Of a DNA stretch of 64,000 nt, positions 9,619 to 19,355 are shown in pieces (within the stretch, counting starts at the first letter, position 1; every line of letters begins with the position of its first letter). Location of the stretch: positions 120,009 through 184,008 of the forward strand of contig DATGHC010000068.1 in the NCBI GenBank assembly GCA_035308165.1. Direction: 5' to 3'. The notes under the pieces were generated by a model. That model was not told the origin of the DNA. It worked only from the letters and a program-made list of their open reading frames with translations, and did no database searches. The DNA is from DASTCZ01 sp035308165. GTDB lineage: Bacteria; Acidobacteriota; Terriglobia; Acidiferrales; UBA7541. The translations under genes and the position numbers were made by a program.

Positions 9619-10719
9619 TTAATCGTAAAAAAGGGCCTCGACCGGGTCCTTGCGCGTGGCCATCCAGGCTGGATACGCCGCGCCGAAAAGGCCGGCGAAT
9701 ATGGCAATGGCGGCTGCGCGAGCAATCCAGTCGCCAGTGATGTGAATTGCAAGCGTAGGGAACGCGGAAAGCAAGAACGCGCGCACCCCATAACTCATTC
9801 CGATGCCGGCCAGGATCCCCGCGGCGCACACTAGGGATGCTTCGCTGAGCAGCGCCTTCACGATATAGCCCTTCGATGCGCCCAGAGACTTCAGAACGCC
9901 GATGTCGCGGGTGCGCTCAACCACTGTGGTGTACATCGAGAGAAAAATCACCAGAAATCCGATAGCCACCGCAAGGACGATCATGGAAGTCACGAACACA
10001 TCCAGCCCCGGTACATTCGCAGATGTCATCAAAGTTCGGAAATCGGCCAGCGGACGGATTTCGTAGTTCGTGAAAACTGCGCGGATCTCTTCCATCACCG
10101 CCGTAGTGTGTTCCGGACGCGTGCACTTGATGAAGAACAATGACGCTTTGTCCCGCGCACCCGAAAGCTCCTGCAGCGTTTGCAAGGGAACGAACAACCG
10201 TGCTCCTTTGCCGTGCTCTACCACTCCCGCAACATGAAAATCGTGGTCCAGCAGGCGATAGGTCTGCCCGGCCTGGATACCCTTCGCCTTTGCGGCCCAG
10301 TCGTCCACCAGCATGTCGTCGGGCCCTTCCATGTCGTGGCCCTCATGGAAAACGAAGCCTGAAGAGACGGCGCGAAAGCTGGGCGGATCAATCCCGTAAA
10401 TCACGTCCACGCCGCCCGAAGAACTGAATTGCAGCAGGACTGGTGCGACGGCCTGAACGTATTTCATTGGCTCAAGTTTTTCGCGAATCTTGATGGGCAT
10501 AGGCGCGCCGCTGAAGGCGAGAAAAACCGATGCCGAGGGCGGCTGGAGCATAATGTCCGCGCCGACCCCTTCAATGCGCTTGCCCACTTCCTGCAGCATG
10601 CCGCCGGTAAGCCCAACAATAATCAGAACCAGAGTCACTTCCACGGCCACGGCGGTGATACTCACAAACGCGCGTACCGGGCGGTGAATGGCATTTCGGA
10701 AAATGAGTTGGCCAATCAT
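9619..10719 (-). CDS. FtsX/LolC-type ABC transporter permease
   Basis: 366 residues with one N-terminal transmembrane helix (about residues 16-40), a large periplasmic domain (about 45-245), and three C-terminal helices (about 250-345). It ends with the family-typical tract GAAYPAWMATRKDPVEALFYD. This is the four-helix FtsX/MacB/LolC topology. It starts 7 bp after the upstream lipoprotein gene, and the cognate ATPase is downstream. Substrate is inferred to be lipoproteins because of the flanking lipoprotein and LolA-like genes. Confidence 0.85.
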   Translation of the reverse strand: MIGQLIFRNAIHRPVRAFVSITAVAVEVTLVLIIVGLTGGMLQEVGKRIEGVGADIMLQPPSASVFLAFSGAPMPIKIREKLEPMKYVQAVAPVLLQFSSSGGVDVIYGIDPPSFRAVSSGFVFHEGHDMEGPDDMLVDDWAAKAKGIQAGQTYRLLDHDFHVAGVVEHGKGARLFVPLQTLQELSGARDKASLFFIKCTRPEHTTAVMEEIRAVFTNYEIRPLADFRTLMTSANVPGLDVFVTSMIVLAVAIGFLVIFLSMYTTVVERTRDIGVLKSLGASKGYIVKALLSEASLVCAAGILAGIGMSYGVRAFLLSAFPTLAIHITGDWIARAAAIAIFAGLFGAAYPAWMATRKDPVEALFYD

Positions 10720-10726
10720 TGATTCA

Positions 10727-11602
10727 CTATTCTTGTGATCCTGTACCTGACTTGTCCAATTTCACCAATTCCGTTCCCGGCGGCTGTTCCAGCCGGAAAC
10801 GGTCCTCTGAAATGGATTCGTTCAGAGCCAACTTCGTTACATGGATGTCGAGCCGGTAATCATCATGCGGGCGGTTCAGAGTGATGTCCCAGGGATAGGG
10901 AGTTCCTGCCGTTGTAGGCCGCCAATCCCCAAGATGGATGTCCGACACTAAACGTCCGCTGGTCGAGTAAATTTGGACGCGCGTCAGGTTCAGATCGGAG
11001 CGATCAAACCATAATTTTCTTTCAATTTCAGGGGACGAACCGTTTCGCGTCTCAGTGAGCACATAGTATCGCGTTGAAGCATCCTCGTTTTCTTCAAATA
11101 GAACAGAAGCGCCATCCGGAATCTGATGCCAGAACAGGGCATCAAGAAGATGCTGCGGCCTCAAATTCTCGATTGGCTTTTCCGCGGAGCGCTCCAACGA
11201 CGATGGGCCCACAATGAATTTGTTCTTTGATGGAATGTAGATGTGAAACGTTTGCCCGTCGCTGGTCATGTCAAATACATTTTTTGCCAGGACAGGAGCC
11301 TGCCCAATCATTCGGATTGTTGCCGGCTTTTGCGCCAGGATAAATGCGTTCACCTCGTGATATTCCTGGATGACTCCACTATAGGCGGAACCTGCCGTCG
11401 GGGTTAGTGTGACAGCGGCATTGATACTGGTGATTTTTGCGGCCAGAAGGTTGTAGGCAGCGACCAGATCCGCCCGTGTGGCCTCTTTCGCCGGGCGAAT
11501 CTCGTTGACCGGCACCTTCACCGTGGTGCTAACGCCGCCACAACCCGTGACAGCAAGAAACGCCGGTATTGCCAGTGAAACGCTCCAATGTAGACCACGC
11601 AC
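10727..11602 (-). CDS. Lipoprotein with LolA/LolB-like body, first gene of a Lol-like set
   Basis: 291 residues with a lipoprotein signal ending LAVTGC (Cys21 would be lipidated). The mature part is beta-rich (SGVIQEYHEVNAFILAQKPATIRMIGQAPVL as separate strands) and resembles the LolA/LolB or DUF4292 fold. It is the 5'-most gene of a minus-strand run with permease, ATPase, one-TM protein and LolA-like carrier. It could be the outer-membrane acceptor of the chain. That role is inference from context. Confidence 0.65.
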   Translation of the reverse strand: MRGLHWSVSLAIPAFLAVTGCGGVSTTVKVPVNEIRPAKEATRADLVAAYNLLAAKITSINAAVTLTPTAGSAYSGVIQEYHEVNAFILAQKPATIRMIGQAPVLAKNVFDMTSDGQTFHIYIPSKNKFIVGPSSLERSAEKPIENLRPQHLLDALFWHQIPDGASVLFEENEDASTRYYVLTETRNGSSPEIERKLWFDRSDLNLTRVQIYSTSGRLVSDIHLGDWRPTTAGTPYPWDITLNRPHDDYRLDIHVTKLALNESISEDRFRLEQPPGTELVKLDKSGTGSQE

Positions 11603-11712
11603 GCTCAGTCTTTAATCTCCCTCTTGTGAATACTTGCAGTCCAGCGGCCATTCGGCCGGGCTTCGCGCACTGCAGCGAACGCCGGCAACAAACTATAGCA
11701 TTTCGGTGACAA

Positions 11713-12279
11713 TCAATCCGGCCGCTCAACACGGACTCCCAGTGGAGTGAGCGCTGGGCGCAGGCGGCGCAAGGCTTCACTGGATGACATTTTGTCTGAA
11801 AGCAAGGTCAGCGACCCATTCTCAAAATCACAAATTCCGCAGAACAAATAATTTGCGAAAGCGTTTTGATAGGCGTCAAGGCCACGCGAGGAAAGTTCAT
11901 TTTCAAGCGCGGTGTCAACCGCTTCGTCCAGGTTGGCCCCGGCACGAATGCCGAACCGCTCAGTTTCAAATCGCATCAACAATTTCAACAACTCTTCTGG
12001 CGGCAGAGCCGGGAGCACCGTGCATCTCTTTGCAGCAGCGCGCCAGCCAATTCCATGCGCTTCACAGTATTCGCGCACCCGGTCCAGATGACCGATGAAA
12101 TCGAGCGACCAGACCGTTTCGGCTGCCAGCGCGGGCATCGCCACGGCCCAGACAGCAGACGCGAGGCCGCCAACCGCCGGGTCTGCCGAGCCCGCTTCCT
12201 TCAAATCAAGACTGATGGCGCGGACTCCGAGGCCCAGGTCCAGCGGATCGATGATCAGGTGGAATGCGGCCGAATCCAC
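11713..12279 (-). CDS. Uncharacterised protein downstream of ruvX-mltG
   Basis: 188 residues, no signal peptide and no recognised domain. It has a moderately hydrophobic N-terminal half (AVWAVAMPALAAETVWSLDF) and two cysteines in FCGICDF that might bind a metal. It starts 6 bp after the preceding gene, so it is the last member of ruvX-mltG-orf-orf. The tight spacing supports expression as a real protein. Function unknown. Confidence 0.6.
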   Translation of the reverse strand: MDSAAFHLIIDPLDLGLGVRAISLDLKEAGSADPAVGGLASAVWAVAMPALAAETVWSLDFIGHLDRVREYCEAHGIGWRAAAKRCTVLPALPPEELLKLLMRFETERFGIRAGANLDEAVDTALENELSSRGLDAYQNAFANYLFCGICDFENGSLTLLSDKMSSSEALRRLRPALTPLGVRVERPD

Positions 12280-12285
12280 GGCCGC

Positions 12286-12864
12286 TCAGGCGCTGGCCGC
12301 GCTGGCGCCGAAGCGTTTACGGAATTCCGGCGACTCCTTGCGCAAGTCGAGCCAGTCAAAGAATGAGTCGGGCGTCTCCAGCCAGACTTTGAACCAGTTC
12401 AGGATCTCCTCTTTTTCCGCGCGCTTGGTGGGATCGACGCGCGGGTTTCGCGCGATCATTTCCGCGCGGCGGCGCCCCAACCGGGCGACCTCCAGGACGC
12501 GCTCGGCGGCGGCACGCTCGCCCTCAGCGCGGAATTTCCTCATCAATTCGTCCAGACGCATAATGCAAATTTCCGCCTCCTCCAGCGTGGAAAAATGGAG
12601 CAGGTCGTGGAATTCTTCCTCGTAGCGTCCTTCAGTGTCCGCCTCGGTGGACCAGATCACGCGCATTCCCGCGCCGCCCAGAACGTCGGCGATGTATTCC
12701 GGCGAAGTCTTCCCCGCTGCGCCCATGCGCACAATCATCTGCCGCCGGATCTGCTCGATTTCGGCAACCGTGTAGCGAGGCGCTCTCAAGTGCGCCGCCA
12801 GCTCAAGGATCAACTCCTTCTTCGAGGAAGAATCCTTTTTAGTTGTGTGCCCGTGTTCCTTCAT
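12286..12864 (-). CDS. Uncharacterised cytoplasmic alpha-helical protein
   Basis: 192 residues, highly charged and helix-rich, with no signal or membrane segment. The centre holds the stretches YEEEFHDLLHFSTLEEAE and MRKFRAEGERAAAERVLE. Its ATG overlaps the mltG stop by 4 bp (ATGA), so translation is coupled. No family was recognised. Confidence 0.65.
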   Translation of the reverse strand: MKEHGHTTKKDSSSKKELILELAAHLRAPRYTVAEIEQIRRQMIVRMGAAGKTSPEYIADVLGGAGMRVIWSTEADTEGRYEEEFHDLLHFSTLEEAEICIMRLDELMRKFRAEGERAAAERVLEVARLGRRRAEMIARNPRVDPTKRAEKEEILNWFKVWLETPDSFFDWLDLRKESPEFRKRFGASAASA

Positions 12865-13895
12865 GGCCGTTTCTGCGCAGGCTCCTTTGCGTTCTTCTGG
12901 GCGAGTAACTGATGATACCGCGCAATGTTGCGAATGTGTTCAGCAAAAGATTTGCTGAAGAAGTGGCCTCCTTCAGTATCGGCCACAAAATATAGATAGT
13001 CCACCGTTGCAGGTTGCAGCGCCGCGCGCAAAGACGCCTCGCCCGGATTTGCGATCGGTCCCGGGGGCAGACCACGATTGCGATACGTGTTGTAAGGTGA
13101 ATCCACGTGCATGTCCGCGGAAGTCAATGTCCCATCGTAGGCCCCACCTTGCTCCAATGCGTAAACAACCGTGGGATCGCATGCCAGCGCCATTCCAATT
13201 CGCAAGCGGTTCTGAAACACTCCGGCAATGATGGGCCGCTCCTCCATTTTCGGCGTCTCGCTTTCCACCAGCGAAGCAAGCGTAACTATGTTCTGCACCG
13301 CACGTCCATTTGCCAGGGGGGTCGCTGCCGTCAAAGCGCTCCACTCCGTCCGAAAATGTTGCGTCATCTCCGCGATGATCTTCGCAGAAGTGATGTGCCG
13401 CGGAAACTCGTAGGTCGCCGGAAACAGGAAGCCCTCCACGCTGGGCGCAGTGGGAGCCAGGTCGCGTATCGGTGTTGTATCATGCGCGGCGGCCAGGAAA
13501 TCCTCACGTGATACCAATTTCCCTTCCGCGAGCAGGTCCGCAATCTGCATGATGTTGTACCCCTCGGGCACGGTGACCGTAAGCTCGAATACTTTTCCCG
13601 CGGCCAACATATCAAATACATTAAATGCCGTCTGAGGATGGTCGAAGTAATACTCTCCCGCTTGCAATCTACGATTTGACCGCGTGCGGCATAGTAGCGC
13701 GAAGGTCCACTGGCTGCGGACCACTCCCTGGTCGGCCAGAATACGGGCAATCGTCCGCGCCGAGGATCCTTTGGGGATTTCCACAAAAACTCCCGGTGCC
13801 TCAAATCCTTGGTAAGGATTATAAAGTGTAAAAGCGATCCATGCCGCAACGGCAAGAATCGAAAGAAAAACGAGCAGAATGAATGCGCGGCGCAT
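12861..13895 (-). CDS. mltG: MltG, endolytic peptidoglycan transglycosylase
   Basis: 344 residues from ATG13895, which lies 1 bp after the ruvX stop; a longer in-frame start at 13958 would overlap ruvX. One N-terminal transmembrane helix (MRRAFILLVFLSILAVAAWI) is followed by a LysM-like subdomain and the YceG/MltG catalytic domain. That domain has the conserved ASLVESETPKMEERPIIAGVF, containing the active-site glutamate, and the tract MALACDPTVVYAL. The enzyme cuts nascent glycan strands at the inner-membrane face and so ends their elongation. The ruvX-mltG pairing is common in bacteria. Confidence 0.92.
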   Translation of the reverse strand: MRRAFILLVFLSILAVAAWIAFTLYNPYQGFEAPGVFVEIPKGSSARTIARILADQGVVRSQWTFALLCRTRSNRRLQAGEYYFDHPQTAFNVFDMLAAGKVFELTVTVPEGYNIMQIADLLAEGKLVSREDFLAAAHDTTPIRDLAPTAPSVEGFLFPATYEFPRHITSAKIIAEMTQHFRTEWSALTAATPLANGRAVQNIVTLASLVESETPKMEERPIIAGVFQNRLRIGMALACDPTVVYALEQGGAYDGTLTSADMHVDSPYNTYRNRGLPPGPIANPGEASLRAALQPATVDYLYFVADTEGGHFFSKSFAEHIRNIARYHQLLAQKNAKEPAQKRP

Positions 13896-13896
13896 G

Positions 13897-14394
13897 TCAG
13901 GATTTTCTGCGAGAGCGAGTGGGAGATTTGTTTTCTGACTGCGCGGCCAAATAATCACGGAGGATCACCGCGGCCGCAACATGGTCGCGTGTGACCTTCC
14001 TGGCGGTGCCACGCGGCTTGCTGCTGGCGGCAATTTGTCCGGCTTCCCAGGATGTCAGACGCTCATCCATCATCTCTACCGTCAATCCCAGGTGCTGCGC
14101 CAGTCGTGTTGCAAAACGTTTCGCTTCCTCAGCCATTTCTCCAATGGTTCCATCCAAGCGTAGCGGCAACCCAACCACAATTTGACGGACTACATGTTCA
14201 CGGGCGACCAGACGCAGCCGTCGCAGATCATCGCGCCGGTTTGTTCGTGTGAGCGTTGCCAACGGGCGCGCAGTCACGCCTGCTTCGTCTGAGACTGCCA
14301 GACCGAATCTCTTGCGGCCATAATCAATAGCAAGAATTCGCCCGGAGGAATTCGCGAGACGATGCGACAGGGTAGCCTGAGGGGCGGAAGTCAT
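13897..14394 (-). CDS. ruvX: RuvX/YqgF, putative Holliday junction resolvase / rRNA-processing nuclease
   Basis: 165 residues with an RNase H-like fold. The family motifs are AIDYGRKRFGLAVSD (first acid), VVGLPLRLDG, MMDERLTS, and a final RDHVAAAVILRDYL carrying the last acid. YqgF proteins are linked to 16S rRNA 5'-end maturation and to Holliday junction cleavage. It is the first gene of a four-gene minus-strand run with mltG. Confidence 0.9.
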   Translation of the reverse strand: MTSAPQATLSHRLANSSGRILAIDYGRKRFGLAVSDEAGVTARPLATLTRTNRRDDLRRLRLVAREHVVRQIVVGLPLRLDGTIGEMAEEAKRFATRLAQHLGLTVEMMDERLTSWEAGQIAASSKPRGTARKVTRDHVAAAVILRDYLAAQSENKSPTRSRRKS

Positions 14395-14497
14395 CTCCCA
14401 CCATTATACCGTGAGGGCGCCCGTGACCCGCGAAAGATGCGCTAGATAGGAACTGCCCGGAGGGAGAGCATTTGACGCTCAGGCTCTGAAATCTTAC

Positions 14498-16060
14498 TTA
14501 TTGCTTGGGGGCCACCACCGTGGGAATCACATTGGTGTTGAATTTCTTATAGTCCGAATACCGAATCACCGCATTTTCTTTCAGCCCCTTCAATAGGAGC
14601 ACGCGCGCCTTCACATGAGCTTCCACATAGGTCGGCAGCCATACTTCGTTGTTCAGGTACGCCTGCTCAAAAATGAGGGTGGTCCCTTTTTGTAAATTGG
14701 CCAGCACTCCTCCGCCAATTCTGAAATCACCCACAAAATAGGCTTCCAACCTTGCTACCTGGTGAGCCCTTTCATCAATCCAGATGACTCCAGCCAGATT
14801 GTGAACTATGTCCTCGGCCATCTTGTGCGGCTTGAATTCGGGGCTGGGCTCAAAGTCAAACACCAGGACGTCCTGTCCCCGGAACCGCTCCCGGCGAGGA
14901 TTCTTAAACTGGCTCGCCCGCAGAAATATCTCGATGCCGGGATGGTCTTCTTTGTCCTCTTGCCCTTCTTCCGCGGCCTTTTCTTCTTTCGCTTCTTTCT
15001 TTGTCGCGCGCTTTTGAGCGTTTTCTATCTCTTTTTGGGCCTTTTCATTCTCTTTCCTCTGGTCGCTGTCGCTCAATGCGCTGCCGTTTTTTTTCACCAG
15101 CGTCGAAATCTCCTCACCATCCATGTAGAAAAATGTATATTCGTTGACGGTTCTACTTTTTACCTTTCCGGAGCCGTCCAGTTCCGCTTGTTCCTCGTCC
15201 CGAGTTCCACCGTACTTCTCCTTAATCTTCTCGATGGCCCTCTGATTGTCGGCTATTTCCTTGAACAGTGATTTCAGATCCGTCACGGGAACCTGTACAT
15301 TCCGGGGGAAATTGAACACCTCTTCTCTGACGTCGTCGTTGATGGCCGCGCGCGAGACCTCAATCACATAGCTCTCACTCCCATAATGCCATTCAATCTT
15401 GTAAGGCAGCTCTACACCATCCACTTTCCGGTAATCATCGTAAATGATCTCTAAATTGACTCCTGCCAGCTGCGCCGATTCTTTCAATAGCAGGTGAGTT
15501 TGCCCGTCGAAGTACGCTTCGCGTTTGATTCCCGCGGGCGTGGTCAACTCCAGTTGAATTACGTCCCGGGTCCCCCAATTGGAGCGCCCCATAAACGCGA
15601 CCCCGATTCCCTTTTTCTTCAGGCCAATCCAGTGGGAATTGTAGTATTCCGCGGCAGCGATCACCTGCTGTCCATCCGTTCCCAAAAGCGTGGATACGCT
15701 TCCGGCCGGATCTTCGCGCCACGCGGACTTGCCGTTGTAGGCCAGGATGAAATGTTGTACACGCGCTCTGGCCACCGCCCCATCGCGTCCATCCGTGCTG
15801 CCCGGCTCTGAAACAATATCAAGTTCGGTGTAGTACCGGTTCGGCGCTTTGGTGTCGAATGTGTAGGTCCCCGTGGCACCATCTCTTTCACTGAAGAATG
15901 TGCCTTCCATCGAAACCGTCGTCACCTTGGATAAGGCCTTCAACCCCCCGGCGGCCTTCAGGTATTGATCGATAATCTCGCCGGGATTCTGAGCAAGTGC
16001 AGAGATCGCGGAAAATGACAGGAAAAGTGCAATCGCGGTGCAAGAAAAAAGGGCTCTCAT
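14498..16060 (-). CDS. Exported lipoprotein-sorting-like protein with charged insert
   Basis: 520 residues with a signal peptide (about 1-23, ending AISALAQ). A LolA-like beta domain occupies about residues 25-250. A long lysine/glutamate-rich, coiled-coil-like insert follows (about 330-370, KEAKEEKAAEEGQEDKED and neighbours), then a second beta domain. It begins 17 bp after the ADOP permease gene, so the PadR-ADOP-this gene order suggests one operon. A periplasmic partner of the permease is plausible but unproven. Confidence 0.6.
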   Translation of the reverse strand: MRALFSCTAIALFLSFSAISALAQNPGEIIDQYLKAAGGLKALSKVTTVSMEGTFFSERDGATGTYTFDTKAPNRYYTELDIVSEPGSTDGRDGAVARARVQHFILAYNGKSAWREDPAGSVSTLLGTDGQQVIAAAEYYNSHWIGLKKKGIGVAFMGRSNWGTRDVIQLELTTPAGIKREAYFDGQTHLLLKESAQLAGVNLEIIYDDYRKVDGVELPYKIEWHYGSESYVIEVSRAAINDDVREEVFNFPRNVQVPVTDLKSLFKEIADNQRAIEKIKEKYGGTRDEEQAELDGSGKVKSRTVNEYTFFYMDGEEISTLVKKNGSALSDSDQRKENEKAQKEIENAQKRATKKEAKEEKAAEEGQEDKEDHPGIEIFLRASQFKNPRRERFRGQDVLVFDFEPSPEFKPHKMAEDIVHNLAGVIWIDERAHQVARLEAYFVGDFRIGGGVLANLQKGTTLIFEQAYLNNEVWLPTYVEAHVKARVLLLKGLKENAVIRYSDYKKFNTNVIPTVVAPKQ

Positions 16061-16077
16061 GGTGGACTATGTCCCCC

Positions 16078-18813
16078 TCACTCGTAACGGAGCGCGACGA
16101 GCGGATCCACTCTCATCGCCCGGCGCGCGGGAATGTAACAGGCCAAGAGCGCCACAACCGTCAACAAAGCAGAAACACCGACATAAGTAACCGCGTCGAT
16201 TGGTGAGACTCCCACCACAAAATCATTGGCCAATTGGGAAAGCGCGAACGCCGCGAATAACCCCGACACAATCCCCGCCCCGATGATCACCATTCCACGC
16301 CGCCAGATCATTTTCAGTATCTGCCAGGGTTGTGCGCCAAGGGCCATTCGGATGCCAATCTCATTGGTGCGTTGACTGACGGAATAGGACATCACGCCAT
16401 ACACACCGACAATTGCCAGGATGAGTCCCAGAATCCCCAGCAGGGCAGTAAGCCAAGCTCCAGCCCTGAAGATAAACAATCCGTTCAACCCCTCCATAAC
16501 ATCCGTCATGGTCTCCACATTGAACACCGGCATGGTGGGTGCCAGTATTTCAATCAATTGTTGAACCGGACGGGCCATGGTTTCCGGCGATGCGCTGGTG
16601 CGAATCTGAAGTTTGAGCGTCGCCGAATAGTTTTGGGATGTGGGAACAACGAAACTCGGCGGAATTGGCCCGTAGAGGTCCGACATGATCCGGCTGTCTT
16701 TCATGATGCCCACAATGGTGATGGGGTTTTTCGGATTATTGAGCATTGCAAATTGTCTGCCGAGGGCGTCTTGGTTCGGCCAAAATCGTTTGGTCATCGC
16801 TTCGTTGATGATGGCGACATGCAATGAGCCTTCGTCGTCCGCATCCGCCAAATCCCGACCGCGAAGCATTGGAACCTTCATGGTTTTGAAATAGCCGGGG
16901 GACACGCGGTTGATTGTGGCGGAGGGCGCCGGTTCGCCTTTGGGTGTGGAGTATCCGGGGATGGAAATGCTTTCGTCGACCGCGCTGTCATCCAAGGGCA
17001 CAACGGAGGCCAGGCTCGCGGACTCGATACCTGGAATCCCGCGGACCCGTTCCAGAAGCTGTTTGAAAAATCTCTGTCCCTGGACCTTGGTATATCCAAT
17101 TTCGTTGGGGTCAATCGTAAGGTTCAAGACATTGCGCGAATCAAATCCGAGGTCGGACTTCTTGAGTCCTTGCAGGCTTCGGACAAACAGCCCCGCGACG
17201 ATGAGCAGCGTCAGTGATCCACCTACTTCCGCTGCCACCAGCGCAGCCCGAAAATAGCTGCGGCCGGCCGTCAATGTCCGTCCGCCATCGTGCAGGACCT
17301 TGCCCAAATTACTTCGCGACACTCGCAGGGCGGGCACAAGCCCGGCCAGAATGCCTGTCAGCAGCGCAACGGCGAAGGCATACGCGAATACGCGCCAATC
17401 GAACTGAAAATCGAAATTCAGCGGCAGGACGTTCTGCGCAAGCACGGGCATGGATGTGATGGCGCGATTCCCGGCCAGGCCTACGATGAGCCCGCCCACA
17501 CACCCCAGGAGTGATAGGAGGACACTTTCCGTGAGCATCTGCCGCAGGAGCCGCCCCCGCGACGCGCCCAGTGCCGCACGCACGGTCATCTCACGATTGC
17601 GCACCGCCGCGCGAACCAACAGCAAGCTGGCCACATTTATGCACGCCAAAGCCAACAATAGAGCACCGAGTGTTAGGAAGAGGCCCGCCAATTTGTTCAG
17701 AGGGTTTGAAGGCCCGCCGTTTACAATTCCGGGAGGTCGCAACGGCGTGGCGGTTAGAGTGCCCGGTTTTCCATCTCGCGGATACTGCTCCAGTATCCGC
17801 CCGCCTTCGATGCGTAGCTCCGTCTGAGTGCTCTCAACTCTCACTCCGGATTTCAATCGGCCGAAAATCAACAGGCGCCGAGCCTTCGGATTTGTGAACA
17901 GATCCGCCGCTACAGGCGATTCAACGCTAACCATGCCGAGCGGCAGATAGGCTTGCATCTCCACGATGGGTGTCGGCCCAGGAAATCCCTTTGGCGCCAC
18001 GCCGACAATGGTTACCGCGTGTCCATCGATCGAAGCCGGCTTGCCGGTGACCGATGGATCCCCGCCGAATCGTGATTGCCAGTATTTGTAGCTCAACACC
18101 ACGACGGGATCTGCTCCGGCAGTATTCCCCTCACCGGGCAAAATAAATCTACCCATAAACGGCTTAATTCCAAGAAAGTCGAAAAAATTTCCGGTCACAA
18201 AAGCGGTCTGGATGGGCTGCGTCTTGCCGTCAACGGTGAGTCCATCCGGCCCGGTCTGGTCGCCAGTTAAACCGCCAAAGACGAATCCGGCCTCGTCAGA
18301 AAACAGATTCCCGGTCTGTGAGCGGATGTCCCGAAATTCGGGATAGGAAAAAAGGGTGTCCGTGCGTGCACCCCCTTGCGAAAAACCAAGGTAAGTAACT
18401 TGTTCTGGTGATTGGACAGGAAGGGGGCGAAGGATTAGCCAATCAACCATGCTGAAGATCATGCTGTTTGCGCCGATGCCCAGCGCCAGAGTCAGTACCG
18501 CTGTAGCGGTAAAGCCGGGGCTTTTCCTCAACATGCGCAGGCCGAATCGCACATCCTGCATAAAATTCTCAATAAAATTTACTCGCCTGGTGTCCCGGCA
18601 CTCCTCCTTGGATCGCTCCAGGTCGTGCAATTCAACCATGGCAGTCCGTCGCGCCTCCGCTGGCGCCATACCCTTGGAGATGTTCTTCCGTGTTTGGCTT
18701 TCAATGTGATCGCGCATCTCCTCATCCAATTCTTGTTCCACCGCGGGGCGGCGAAATAACGAACGCAATCGCAAGGGTACGGTGTAAATCCATTTCTCCG
18801 GTTGCATGGTCAA
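16078..18813 (-). CDS. ADOP-family ABC permease (MacB-like, no fused ATPase)
   Basis: 911 residues. The N-terminus is the ADOP cap (RRPAVEQELDEEMRDHIE...). It is followed by two MacB/FtsX modules, each with a periplasmic domain and transmembrane helices, and the C-terminus ends ARRAMRVDPLVALRYE. The sequence GFTATAVLTLALGIGANS after the cap is characteristic. ADOP ('acidobacterial duplicated orphan permease') genes occur in many copies in these genomes and usually lack an adjacent ATPase, as here. The PadR repressor gene is immediately upstream. Export of a small toxic compound or a peptide is the usual guess. Confidence 0.9.
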   Translation of the reverse strand: MTMQPEKWIYTVPLRLRSLFRRPAVEQELDEEMRDHIESQTRKNISKGMAPAEARRTAMVELHDLERSKEECRDTRRVNFIENFMQDVRFGLRMLRKSPGFTATAVLTLALGIGANSMIFSMVDWLILRPLPVQSPEQVTYLGFSQGGARTDTLFSYPEFRDIRSQTGNLFSDEAGFVFGGLTGDQTGPDGLTVDGKTQPIQTAFVTGNFFDFLGIKPFMGRFILPGEGNTAGADPVVVLSYKYWQSRFGGDPSVTGKPASIDGHAVTIVGVAPKGFPGPTPIVEMQAYLPLGMVSVESPVAADLFTNPKARRLLIFGRLKSGVRVESTQTELRIEGGRILEQYPRDGKPGTLTATPLRPPGIVNGGPSNPLNKLAGLFLTLGALLLALACINVASLLLVRAAVRNREMTVRAALGASRGRLLRQMLTESVLLSLLGCVGGLIVGLAGNRAITSMPVLAQNVLPLNFDFQFDWRVFAYAFAVALLTGILAGLVPALRVSRSNLGKVLHDGGRTLTAGRSYFRAALVAAEVGGSLTLLIVAGLFVRSLQGLKKSDLGFDSRNVLNLTIDPNEIGYTKVQGQRFFKQLLERVRGIPGIESASLASVVPLDDSAVDESISIPGYSTPKGEPAPSATINRVSPGYFKTMKVPMLRGRDLADADDEGSLHVAIINEAMTKRFWPNQDALGRQFAMLNNPKNPITIVGIMKDSRIMSDLYGPIPPSFVVPTSQNYSATLKLQIRTSASPETMARPVQQLIEILAPTMPVFNVETMTDVMEGLNGLFIFRAGAWLTALLGILGLILAIVGVYGVMSYSVSQRTNEIGIRMALGAQPWQILKMIWRRGMVIIGAGIVSGLFAAFALSQLANDFVVGVSPIDAVTYVGVSALLTVVALLACYIPARRAMRVDPLVALRYE

Positions 18814-18854
18814 CTCCTACATTCCTGCAGAAACGCGCGCTTTGAATCGATGAT

Positions 18855-19190
18855 TCACGCTTCCTTCAACTTTACGACACGCGAAATTGCCGCGGAGAGC
18901 CGGGTCCAATTCGCAGCTTCCCTCAGCAGATGTTTTCGCCCAAGCCGCGTCAGTGAATAAAACTTGGCGCGCCGGTTGTTTTCGCTTGGCTTCCACTCCG
19001 CGGTGATCAAGCCTTCCTGCTCGAGCTTGTGCAAGGCCGGATAAAGCGAACCGTCGCTGACTTGCAATATTTCTCCGGAAATCTCCTTCAGCCGCTGGCT
19101 GATAGACCAGCCGTTCAGCGGCTCCAGCGCCAGAATTTTCAGCAGCAACAAATCCAGTGTCCCCTGGACCAAATCGGTTGGTTTGCTCAA
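18855..19190 (-). CDS. PadR-family transcriptional regulator
   Basis: 111 residues. The winged helix fits PadR: an LVQGTLDLLLLKILALEPLNGW start, then GSLYPALHKLEQEGLI as the recognition/wing part, and ENNRRAKFYSLTRLGRKHL. A C-terminal helix would support dimerisation. It lies 41 bp upstream of the ADOP permease, the standard PadR-ADOP pairing in Acidobacteriota, and should repress that operon and itself until an inducer binds. Confidence 0.9.
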   Translation of the reverse strand: MSKPTDLVQGTLDLLLLKILALEPLNGWSISQRLKEISGEILQVSDGSLYPALHKLEQEGLITAEWKPSENNRRAKFYSLTRLGRKHLLREAANWTRLSAAISRVVKLKEA

Positions 19191-19236
19191 ACGCCTTGCC
19201 TCCGGTGAATGATTCGGCGGGATCCGAGATTTCCCT

Positions 19237-19277
19237 CTCGGTTACCGAGCCTACAATACACTCCTTCCTCTCGGTAA
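19237..19277. promoter_or_regulatory. Candidate PadR operator: palindrome plus half-site
   Basis: A perfect palindrome CTCGGTtACCGAG (19237-19249) and a second copy of its left arm with flank, CCTCTCGGTAA (19267-19277), sit 46-87 bp upstream of the PadR start. The spacing suits autoregulation. Assignment to PadR is inference. Confidence 0.4.
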
Positions 19278-19355
19278 GCAAGTGGAAAAGAGTTTGGCGT
19301 GGAAAACCGCCGTCTGATGTGGCGGCGTAAAGGCTGGATTGAATGCCGGAAAGGT

